From: Vermamoeba vermiformis
Taxonomy: Eukaryota > Tubulinea > Echinamoebida
Direction of reading: 5' to 3'
Assembly (NCBI GenBank): GCA_045837725.1
Contig: JBEWZL010000066.1
Location: 62,001-126,000 of the forward strand
DNA length: 64,000 nucleotides
Shown: positions 48,868 to 59,463 of the stretch, piece by piece
Layout of the letters: the number at the start of each line of letters is the position of its first letter
Numbering within the stretch: the first letter of the stretch is position 1
Made by a program: the position numbers and the translations under genes
Notes under the pieces: model-generated
Databases searched by the model: none
The model's input: the letters and a program-made list of their open reading frames with translations, nothing else
What the model was told of the DNA's origin: nothing

Positions 48868-49620
48868 ATTAATATTTACCAATTTTTAAATTAGTTGTCG
48901 CTGGCCCAAGTAACTCAAACGAGCAAATCTGGATTTGAGCGCGGAATGTGTGCTCCAAGCTGAATCAGAATAAGCCACCAACCATTAAAACTGGTACGCG
49001 CTTTTATGGTGCGATCTGCTTTGTGGTGCAGTGCGCGTCAATGTTGGTCAAATAAAATTTTTATTTGATTTAGGCTCTCAAAATAGAACGGAGCATAAGT
49101 ATCGAACGAGATAGGGGTAAATAAGCTAAGAATATAAAAATAATATTTTTGTGGACGGTTAACGCCTGCATTATATATCTTCTACCGCGCCGATTCGCCA
49201 AAGCAGTGGAAAACAATGGGAATGTGAGTGTGTGGGGTGGGTCTGTCTATTTGTGGTGGGACTTACGTCAATGGAGCTCTTTTTGGTTGTTGGCGAGCAA
49301 GGGCCGCGAGAAGGCGAGGAGACTCGATGACGAGCCTTTCAGCACCACCTACCGATGCTATCAGCTGCGTCTTAACTACACGCAATTTATGCGGTAACCA
49401 AGTTTGTTAGAGCTAGGGGATGAGGGTGGTGTTTAGATGTTTTGGGGGGCGGGGGGTTGTCGTCGTCCCCCGCGGATATTTTCTCTATCTAGAGGAAAAA
49501 AAAAAAAATTTTTCAACCGATATCGAATGAATTCCTGATCGGATAAAGATTGCCATGCTGTTGGCTATCAATGGTGTTTATTCTATAAATAGCTCAGTGC
49601 AGGTCTTAAGATGAGTATTC
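48868..49620. other. Intergenic region with G-rich tract
   Basis: About 750 bp between two minus-strand genes. It includes a strongly purine/G-rich stretch at about 49425-49485 (TTTTGGGGGGCGGGGGG, then a C run) and a poly-A/T run at about 49497-49516. The open frames here come from this bias and have no family signature. Confidence 0.5.
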
Positions 49621-51863
49621 TTATGTGAATTTTAAAGGCTGACTGAATTTGAGCGCGAGGTGATTAGTTAACTTCATCACCGACGGATCCGAAGCTGAAA
49701 AGCTCATATTATAAAGAGTTATAGACATGGCTTCAATATCATGCTCCCCTAGTACGAGTCCTATTGGCCACAACAAATTCTAAGAAAAATACTCTAGTTA
49801 GCTTGATCGGATCGAGTTTTTTGCTACGTACGACAAAGGAAAAATACCTGCCATATGAAAGCATCACTATTAAGGTATATTCTCCTTCCTTAGACGCAGT
49901 AATATCGTATATAGTTGCTCCTGAGAACTTTTTCGCATCCGCGACTTTTTGTAACGGAGCAGATTCACCGTTCATGAAATCAGTCACGTACACCACATTG
50001 TCGTGAATTATGGCTATATAGCCTAGCAAAAAAATCGTCAGTATGCATTCGCTTAGCGCAGAGTAAAGTATCAAAAAATTCAAAAAAATGGATTCGATAA
50101 TGAAGAGAGTTGCTTTACGCATCGATTGATAAAAAAGAATTAAATATCGATATTATTTTGGATTATAAGGCGATATACGAATAAATAAGTGCGCACTCAT
50201 AATTACTTACTGCTTTTAGAAAACCAAGTGATCTTGTCGCCCTTTAAAATTCTGAGAATTGTTCGTTCAGTTACATTCACCACGACGTAACCGCTCTCGT
50301 ATAAGACTATAGCAATCAAATTCGTCTTGCCGTCCCGCGTCAAATTTCTTGCTTCAACTATTACGGGATGATGCACGAAATCGTATCGGTAGTTGTCTGA
50401 AAATATTATTCGATTTTAATATTATTTCCTTATTTGGCAATTATAAAATAAAAATGTCCAGTACTTACGGAATGCATTACGAATTTTGGAAAAATCCATG
50501 TCAGTTTTTTCGATTCCGCCAGTGAGCTTGTGTACCGATATTAACTATAATACGAATAAAATGATTAGCAGGGATCTTATATAATTACAATAAAGCCTAA
50601 TATGGTTTGTTTGCTTTACCTCTTTGTTCGTCAAAACTAACGCTGTTTCGCTCAACTTGTGATAATGAACGTCTTGTACGCCAGCAATTTTATGCACTCG
50701 CGAGCATAGCCTGAATATATTATTATTATTTTAGAATATTTTCGAATCTCTTTATAAACTAGTAATTTACTAGAACCAAAATTTCGAAACGGATCCAATT
50801 TTAAATTCGTACTAAATAAGCAGAAAATAGTTTGTTTTGCATGGTAAGGTTTGAATTACAATTAAAATATGCCTAGTATATTAATCTTACTCTTTGCACG
50901 GCAGCAAATGGTTTGGCGATGATTTCCATTTTTGTTCATTCGCGTGTTTGCACTGGAGCTTCAAGTTGCAAACTGCAACGTACTTTTCCGAGTTGTTATG
51001 CTTAATGGTAGCAATTAATATACTATTTCAACTATATTTTTATTGCAAAAGAGCGATCTGAACGAAACGGATTTGAACCTTAGATTTGGAAAACAAAAAT
51101 TTTGCTTTCTTCGAAGATAATTCCTAATAAAGCATAAATTAAAAGGTACTTACAACTACTACGATATTATCAGATAGACCAACAACCTTATCAAAGAAAG
51201 GAGTAAAGCCGAAGAGCTTGCCAACAACGGATTTCTTTTTTTCGTTCGCGTAAACGATGTAAACTCCGTCAGTGGCTTGGCAAACTTGGCCAGATTCTAT
51301 ATTTAGAATAATATTTTAATAAATATTATTACTTAATTTGGAATTTAAAGCGTACTTGAAGTAACAGATGTAACGGTAGGAATTTCAGTCTGCATGAATT
51401 TAGGCGAATGGAAATATCTATAGTATTAATCGTTAGGACTAATAAGACAATGATAATTTAATTAATTAAGACGTACCTTAGCCATTTCGTAATCGTGTTT
51501 GCGTAATTAAACTAAAATTAAACTTCGTTAAATTCCAGATCCCGCGATATTTAAAGCTTTATATAATTTTTTTAATACGTACCATTACTCGCCAATTTAT
51601 TTTGAGCAAATTCTGTTGAACTTCGTGGACGTAGTCTTCATCTAATTTTCCAAACTGATATTCAACGGCTTTTTTCCAAATACCCCGGGAGTCAATTAAA
51701 TTAAAGAATGTTTTTGAGACTTGAGAAATATTAACCACATCTATTGGCGCCAAATACGAAAATATCAAAAGTGCGCATTCAGGCGGTAGGATCTCGCCAA
51801 AAAAATCGTCTATGGATAGTATTAGCTACTATGAATATATTAGACCTTACATTGGACTTCCAT
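49621..51863 (-). CDS. F-box protein with predicted beta-propeller
   Basis: A protein of roughly 420-450 residues in about 12 short exons from ATG 51863 (MEVQYDFFGEILPPECALL). The N-terminus is a good F-box (LPPECALLIFSYLAPIDVVN, then VSKTFFNLIDSRGIWKKAV). The rest is a chain of short beta-rich exons (CQATDGVYIVYANEKKKSVV; YIAIIHDNVVYVTDFMNGE; IYDITASKEGEYTLIVMLS) suggestive of a WD40/PQQ-like propeller without clear WD motifs. The final intron runs from GTACGTAG at about 49833 to TTTCTTAG at about 49779, giving the end DPSVMKLTNHLALKFSQPL. It is probably an SCF ubiquitin-ligase substrate receptor. Confidence 0.7.
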
Positions 51864-52442
51864 TGTTGCGTGGTGTAGTAATTCAAAAATCTGAAAAAAT
51901 AAAGTTTTATTCTCTTTAAACAACGAAACACCACGGACTAGCATCCATAATTTTATATGCAGCAAGATATTATGGTATAGTATACTATGGAAGTTAGTTC
52001 TATCAGCGCTAATCGACATTCAAATTGTTTTTGATGCGTTTTCTGATCTTCATTTCAATTATAATTATTTCAACGTGTTTAAATATTAATGCAACGCGCC
52101 CCGCATTGCGCTCACAGCGGAATGTTTGTCCGTCTTGCAGGACGGTTAATTTTTATTTTCCAATTTGCAATTTAATGATCCCACTTAACGAAGATGTAAA
52201 GCGGTATATTTTGGCGGTTCTCTTCTATACGTGGTAACAATAATTACAAATTTTAAAATTATTTGAGAATAATTCAAAAATTTACTAACTTAGTTTAACC
52301 AAAGCAGAATTTATCCGTTGACAAGTACAAATTCATTGACATTACAAAATCATTCTTGTCATTCCGTTGTGCAATACAACCATACAAAATATTATAATTT
52401 AATTAATACAGCTGTTTGAGAGCTGTTATTATAGATTTAGAG
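51864..52442. other. Intergenic region with a doubtful small secreted ORF
   Basis: About 580 bp between divergent genes. An open frame at 52034-52237 (+) encodes 67 residues with a signal-peptide-like start (MRFLIFISIIIISTCLNINA) and three cysteines after it (CPSCRT...FPIC). It lacks similarity to anything I recognise and lies where the 7TM promoter should be, so it is uncertain. Confidence 0.3.
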
Positions 52443-54322
52443 ATGGATCGGCTAAGGCTATTTTTTATTCTCGCAGCTGTTCTCTTTTGCTTTCCTTATT
52501 TAAGCGAAAGTAAGGTTATAGTAAATACTATCAATGGTACTCAAGTCGAAATCGACAGCATAGAAATAATTTTCATTGGTATGTACAAAAAGTCAAAAAC
52601 GCTCTTGATCGGATGCGTACTAAAAAAAGCGATCCTTTGCTCTAGGAAGCGAAAATACACTACGAGTCGACCCTTTAACAGCTGAAATATCGATTGACCA
52701 AGACGATGTAGCCAACAAAATCTTCTTTATTCGACGAGCCTTGCCAGCAGATGAACTCGCCGTTGAAATTCAAAACAAAGGCGCAATTGGCTTTATATGC
52801 GCTTCTATTACTGGCAGTAAGTATTTAAACATATTTTAGTGTTGATACGCGGAATTATACGCCTTCAAGCAAAATTAACTTGTTCTTACCAGATGTACCT
52901 GGCAATTTACGGTGGCGGTGGAGCAATAAGGAAGCGATTAGTCAGATCGATATTCCTATACACGACATGGCGTCACGAGAGGGATTAAATCTATTAGATT
53001 TGGTGAACAGCGGGCAAATCCTAAATGTTACGCTGATGCCTAATGGCGGTAGGTGTCAAGTGTCAAAAACGTCAAAATTTAAATTGATTGAATATTCAGT
53101 AAAAGATACCGCGTGCCTCAATTTACTAACTCACATAAATGAACAGACACGGAGAATCTTTGGGAGCGGGTTTACAATCACCCTGCATTTTATATTGCGA
53201 CAGGTACGTTTGTTTGGATCTAGATCTCACTAAAGGAAGAACTAACGGCCAATAATATGTTAGCAATATTGGCTATGTTTCCAATGACCAACATTGCCTT
53301 GGCTCTTTGGAAGCTGGTCCTGTTTTTCAGACACTACGGTGGATGTCGCCCTGCTGTTTCAACCTTTGTTTTGTCAATAGAAATTGCTTCTAATATTCGT
53401 AAGCTCCATACAATATATTACTATAGTTTAATACTAACTACGTTATCATTCAGTCCGTTTTATCATCATGATTGATCCGTTCGCCACGCACTTCATTTAC
53501 CCGATTGAATTCTGCATTGCATTCTATCGGCTATCATTCCCGTTTGCGTGCTCAGCATTCCTATTGATCATATTGTACTGGCACGAAATGATGACGAGCT
53601 ACTCCGTCGTGGTACATCCATTCGTGGTCAAGATGAAAGTTCCATTTATCGTCACCTCCAGTATCTTGCTGTCAATTCAATTGTTGCAAATATTTTTGCG
53701 ATCATTTGGAGGTGTCGAGGGCATGCAAATGGCAACAGGTACGAAATTTCAAATGCATCACGTGCTCGGTTTAACTTTGTTCAACAGCTATCGTTTACAC
53801 GGTCATTGTGGTTGCTGTTGTCATATTCTATATTATCACCGGAGTTAAACTTCTGCAACGATTGAGTGGCAGTAAGAGCCTTGGTCGTGCAGTGCGATTG
53901 CGTAAAGTACGATTTGACACCTCGTTTGACACGTGTCATACTAACAGTGCTTTAGACGACAATCAAAATTCTCATTACTGGAGGATTCTTGGTCGCCTTC
54001 ATCGTATTTGGCGCAATGTTCGTGTCGGGGTTTGTGTATTCACCAAATAGTAAGTGTTTTGAACAAGCTTTAACTTCGATCTCGATCTAACTTCGAATCC
54101 GATCCAGATTTTATTTCAATTTGGTTCTCTATTTGGGCAGTGCTTGGCGCCGCGTCAATGACAAATATATTAGCATTTGAATTGCCTCGTGGAGCCTCGT
54201 CTAAAGGCTCTTCTGGCACGTCATCAAAAGTTACTGCGGTTACATCCGCCTCAGGCAATAATAATACCCACAGTAGTACGGACATTCCAATGACTCCTAA
54301 AGGAGCCACTACTGAAGTATAA
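52443..54322 (+). CDS. Seven-transmembrane protein with extracellular N-terminal domain
   Basis: About 420 residues in some nine exons from ATG 52443. A signal peptide (MDRLRLFFILAAVLFCFPYL) precedes about 170 extracellular residues, including IGFICASITGNVPGNLRWRW and LNLLDLVNSGQILNV, which resemble a protease-associated-type fold. Seven hydrophobic helices follow, from AILAMFPMTNIALALWK to YFISIWFSIWAVLGAASM, then a Ser/Thr-rich tail (PMTPKGATTEV) of about 45 residues. The body is reminiscent of the THH1/TOM1/TOM3-type 7TM family, and a GPCR-like receptor role is plausible, but no diagnostic DRY or NPxxY motif is seen. An intron holds a TGACACGTGTCA palindrome, and another (about 54052-54107) is rich in GATC. 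Confidence 0.7.
53927..53938. repeat. TGACACGTGTCA palindrome in an intron
   Basis: A perfect copy in an intron of the 7TM gene, preceded by a degraded half (TTTGACACC) at 53913-53921. Confidence 0.8.
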
Positions 54323-54416
54323 TATAACCTTGTACATTAGTAAATAATTGCATTCCACGCGTACTTAAATTTTGCTGTTTTCCGTTTGTTAGATTAATTA
54401 AATCCTATTTATTGCA

Positions 54417-56328
54417 ATGTCAACAACAGCGCTTGGGCAAGAGGAACTTAGTAGTGACAGCAGTATTATCGCGCGAAAAGAAGTTCAAATAAAAATCATC
54501 AGATCGTGCGATCGTTGCAAGGAGAAAAAGATCAGATGTAACAATATGATTCCTTGCAACCAATGCATTCAACATAAGGCAGAATGTTCGTATAATAAAC
54601 CAGCCAAGCGAAGGAGATACCTTTACGTCGACAATGATACAACTCAGCTCGTCACGTCATCTTCGGAGGACAGAATCCGACAACTTGAAGAGGAAATAAT
54701 AAATTATAAATTGCAAATAAGAGCCTTAGAAAAAAGCTTTACGTCGTGCATATCTCCGGTAATTATTACCTCATACAAAATAATAATTTCGATTTTATGT
54801 AAATTGTAGGAAACTATCAAGAGATAAAGGCGCCAAATGTCAGAATAATAATACAGCGAATTTTAGAACAATTTTTCCTTGGCAAATTGATTTAATTTGA
54901 AGTTTTGTAAGTCACAAAACTTATTTAACCTTTTTTAGGTTCCCTCTGAAGATCTAATGCCGAAGGCCTTACCTCTTAGTCTTACGAACCATCTTATATC
55001 AGCATATGAAGAGGCAGGACAATGGGCATGCAGCCACTTCGACAACAAGTTTGAGCAACTCAAACTGCGTGCTGGATCCAAAGAGACTAGCTGGCAATTG
55101 GTTACTGCCTATAAAGATAATTATAGAGACGTGTTTATTAAGCAGTGCAGTTCGGAAGGGCTTGTTGACATTTTGGCGTGGATCAACGTTTTCTTGATGG
55201 GTAAGATCCGATCTTTCAAGCATTGAATTTCCATTCCTTTTTAATTAAACACTATAATATTATACCTACAATACATACCCGGCGGCTATACAATAATTCT
55301 AAAATATTTCCTAATTTGGTAAATTATCAGGCGAGACCTTGCGTGAGCAAAGCATCGTGCGAGAAGTGCTCGTAAAAGTTGCGATTGACATTGTTATGGC
55401 CCTGTTTTACCACCGTGGCGCTCAATTGGATCGAGACTTGGCACAACCACTTATAAGCAACTTAGTACTACTCAGCACCTATATGAAGATGAATGACATG
55501 TTGATACCTTATTCGAGCATTGTCGGCTTCATGTTTCAGTTGTTACAGATCCACGAACGTCAAATGGATCCGTCCGTGTTATTCTCGTAAGTCTTATATT
55601 CCACTCATACTAGAAGGACTTACCATTTATATATATGATATTAATATGTCGTATGATAGTGTTCAAGTCGGGCTGTTGGTCAGTGCGCCGGATCACGAGA
55701 CCCGGAAAAAGCTGTACGACAGTTTTTACTCGCAGCCAGAACAGCCGCATACAATCGACTCTATTAAATTCCAACTTCACTATATATTATGCGCCCTATT
55801 GTTCCCTGACTGCATTTACGAAGAGAACCTAAGGTACGGATCCAATCCACCCTGAATCCACTTTCGTACAAATACTTAATACTTGTATTACATAGGCTTA
55901 TGGTTCAAAATTTAAGATATATTGACGAGCAGCTAGAGTCTATTAAGTACACTAAATGGTACTATTTCTTCAAGATCTGGCTCTACGCGATCGAAGCAGA
56001 ATACGCCTTGCTGTTGAAGGACGTGCCACGCTATGAATATCTCATTGGTGAAATCAATCGATTTGATCGATTATTGCCTTCTGACTTGCATCGCAAACGA
56101 TTGGCCAAAATTTTTAAGGTAAAACTGAAATCCGGATCCACTTGCGACTTACCTTTTTCGCCTTAAAATTTATTCTACTATTAATATGGAGATATTAAGT
56201 GAATTTTATAGGCGGTCGTGTTGCTCGGAACAAGCAGAAACTACAAGCTGCTCGGCAGTGCTTTTTACACATACGACGTTCGTGCACTATTAGATCGAAT
56301 AGTCTTCGCTGATCAGACCAATAGTTAG
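54417..56328 (+). CDS. Zn2Cys6 (Gal4-type) transcription factor
   Basis: About 465 residues in six exons from ATG 54417. Residues 30-57 hold the binuclear zinc cluster CDRCKEKKIRCNNMIPCNQC plus the final Cys six residues on, followed by a basic linker (KPAKRRRYLY) and a short coiled coil (EDRIRQLEEEIINYKLQI) for dimerisation. The rest (from VPSEDLMPKALPLSLTNHLI) is all-helical, as in the middle homology region of fungal factors. Zn2Cys6 proteins are mostly fungal but also occur in amoebozoans such as Dictyostelium. The first intron is unusually long here (about 54757-54937). It could also be read as two introns around a small exon, but that exon brings an in-frame stop. Target genes are unknown. 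Confidence 0.82.
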
Positions 56329-56890
56329 CTGGAGAGCTTATGTGGCTATTTGAAAACGTAATCGATGATCATGGTTTGGCACCAAAGGCATGCTGGCGCA
56401 GATATTTCATGGGCACCCTTTAGACGTCGTTCGATCACTACCCAATATTGGGACATTCGTGCCCTGTCGTGGAACGGATACGACGCTATTTTGACTAGTA
56501 TGGATGACGGCGTCTACGTTTGTCAAATCTGAAATTAGATCGTGGATCTACGTTGACCCGAACTTTCTGAAGTGAATTCGCATTTCAGTTGATGACACAG
56601 GTTCAAGTTCAGTAAAATTGAGTGTTGACTCCTGCGAAGCTGAGCCCATTGCTTCTCCCATCACATTGTATCCAACCACAACGGAGTTACGAGTGTTGGG
56701 TACCATGTTTAGTTGTAGCCTTCCTTATTAGTTGTCTGTTGTACTACTAAAATGATTTCAATTTCTTTGTTCGCGTTTATTTTGTAAGCATTGTGTTTTC
56801 GATGAATAAATAGCCAATAAATATTGTGGTCGGATCGGCAAAAAGAAAAAAACTGTCATTTAATTTATCTTCTTCAGTTACTCCGAAATA
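56329..56890. other. Intergenic region with a possible beta-propeller gene remnant
   Basis: About 560 bp. At about 56410-56535 (+) a frame reads ITTQYWDIRALSWNGYDAIL and then TSMDDGVYVCQI, typical of WD40-like blades. At about 56588-56730 another exon-like piece follows an ATTTCAG acceptor (VDDTGSSSVKLSVDSCEAEP). There is no start, no clear domain boundary, and the join is uncertain, so it looks like a leftover of a propeller gene or unannotated exons. Confidence 0.35.
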
Positions 56891-59067
56891 ATGCAACAAA
56901 TGGAAGTGGAGCATAGCAGCTCTTGGTCTCCAACCCTAGCAGGGCTGTTGGACGAATTGAAAGCCGCGATCATGGTTTTGTTAGATGCGAAATCCGCTTA
57001 CAAGTTGGGACTAACGTCCAAAAATTTCCTAAAAATAATTAAAGACCCTCAATTAAGAATGGTAAGGTTTTAGTCTTCAATCCGATTGTTTTCTGCTAGC
57101 AAAAATAAATTTTTAATTTTTAAATATTAATATTTTTTTACGTAGCACAAGAAATTATTCAAATTAGTCACCGATGCATTGACACTCGAAGACCACCCAA
57201 AGGCATTCGTAAGCAGAATATTCAATACACTTGTATTCTGGATCAGTCAATAATTTCGTGTCACGAACAGAAAATCGTCAATTCATGTTTAATATTATTT
57301 CCGTGGTATTGGAAATTATGGAGAAAACGTTCAGACTATTGGAACTACAACCACGAATTTACAAAAGTACTGCAAGATCTACGAAAAGCGCACGAGGTAA
57401 AAAAAACTAAACTTCCAAGTTTACTGATATAATATTATAATAATAGGTTTGTCCTCGCGAGGCATATAGGCATTTAATTATGAGCGACATTTACGTGACT
57501 GTTGCCGAAGTAAATTCAGCGCTGTCAGAAATTCAACAAGCAATTGATTTAAGGCCCGATCATTTGACTTATTATCATCAACGAGGTAATTACCTATACA
57601 ACAACATAACATATTAACCTAATTAAATAATTAATTAATTTAATTACGACGAAACGTCGAAATTGAATCGATGCGTACCTTCCTTTTTAGGCAATTTTAT
57701 TACATTACTAACGACATATTTTTGATAGCCTATATAAATAGTAGATTAGGGATGACGACTGCTGATCAAGAAACAGACTATTTAATGATATTGGAGAAGG
57801 GATATAAGGTACGTGTCGTGCAAAGTTGGATCCGAACATCGATTTAAACTTAACATTCTTTCGTTTAGCGAGAATCAATGATTCATAATAACTTGGCCTA
57901 TTGTTATTTCTTATTAGAGTAAGTACCTATATAAATCTTGGTCGAATTTGATAATTAGTTATTTAATTATTTTTTTTTATTGGATCTGGCCCTAATTAGT
58001 CTATTTAAAGGCGCGATGATGAAGCGGCAGAACATTATAGCAAGGCACTTGAATTAACGCCAACATTCGTCCGCGCAATGTTGAATAAGGCTTTGCTGCA
58101 TTTGTACAGAAACGAATTGGATCAGGTTCGTACGAAAAAATTCGATTTAAAATAATTTAAATTTATTATATGTACTAATGGAGTGATATTTATTATAGGT
58201 GCTATTATATTGCGAAAAGATTAGGAAGATTAATCCAGAAATTTATGAAATTTATCGCGATGCATCAGAGTACGTCAAAAACTATTTAGTCTTTATTATT
58301 TATGAGCTAATTATAGCATCATTAGAGTATATTTTATGCATAGTAGATATAAGAAGGCTACTAGATATATTCAGAAGAGTTGGCACTTATCAGATCGGAT
58401 GGATCTTCATGGAACGAAAATTTATTTTATTTTGTTGGACCGATTGGGCGCTATTGATCGGTTATTAGAAGAGCTCGATAGTGCTATTGAACATTATCAG
58501 TCGTTATTAGCTAAAGTGGCAGACGAAATTTCGAAAATTGACGGCGATGAATTATTCATGAAAGCTGCGGTTAAAAAACAGAATGTGGTGACAGGATTAT
58601 TATATTATTCCCTAAAAAGGAAAATACAAGCACTAGTCTATTTAGGAGAATTCAAGAAAGCCGTCAATTTATACGAACAAGCAAAAATTCATGCCACATC
58701 CGGCGAAGAAGACAAATTTTTTGATTTATTATTCAACCAAAAAGTCGTTAATTTCGACAACGTCAAAATATCAAAGCAGTTTATTACGAAGATGGCAAGG
58801 ACGTCAATGCTATTATCATCTGAAAGAAAAAAATTCATCTCACAAGTCAACGCAAAAGTTCATACGATGGACGAAATTTCATTTTTTACGCTTTGTTTAT
58901 TGAAGAAGACTACTATAGTCAATCTATTTCAATTCGAATTAACGAACTTGAACCAGAACGATGAAAACAATTTGAAGAGCTACTGGACCAAAGTTCAATC
59001 CTACTGCAAGAACGGTGTCGATTTGAAATTAATTGCAATTGAACGTATGGGCTGGGAACACTTGTAA
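56891..59067 (+). CDS. F-box and TPR repeat protein
   Basis: About 515 residues in some eight exons from ATG 56891. The N-terminus resembles an F-box (LLDELKAAIMVLLDAKSAYK, then LTSKNFLKIIKDPQLR). A helical region with an aromatic, prenyltransferase-alpha-like repeat (NSCLILFPWYWKLWRKRSDY) leads into several TPR units (EIQQAIDLRPDHLTYYHQRA; NLAYCYFLLERDDEAAEHYS; KALELTPTFVRAMLNKALL). The last exon from about 58336 is long and open to the stop at 59067. The family call for the TPR half is good; the F-box is a by-eye match. It would fit another SCF adaptor next to the other F-box genes. Confidence 0.7.
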
Positions 59068-59463
59068 AATTATTATCTTACAATAATATAAAGCTTCTTA
59101 CCAGAGAGATGCCCTCTGTTAGTTTTACCTCGTTCCTTTTCAAGCCTCTCGGGTCGCAAAGTTTAGTACGTATTTACTGACTCATATTATTCTCTCATTA
59201 TGTATTTTGAAGTAAGCAACTCACTTTCGGGAAAAACGCGTTTTTGCGGTTTTAGCCCCACGAATGTTGATCTTCGCGACAAATTGAGAGAACTCATCAA
59301 CGGAGCTGAGAGGTGTCATACATTTGATTATGCAAGATCAAGTACCGCTTGGTTATTAAGCTAGAAAATCCAGTCATCCGACTTGTCAGGGATCCAACAT
59401 CTTGAGCACTCAATCTTCCAGACTAGTAAATTGTTTAAATAATGTTTATCGCAAGTGAAGTTT
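59068..59463. other. Intergenic region, convergent 3' ends
   Basis: About 400 bp between the F-box/TPR and transporter genes. No ORF, repeat or RNA gene was recognised. Confidence 0.45.

Noticed and set aside
49149-49410. Two overlapping plus-strand frames rich in Trp and Gly
   Set aside because: They come from the G-rich tract; no start context, splice sites or homology cues.
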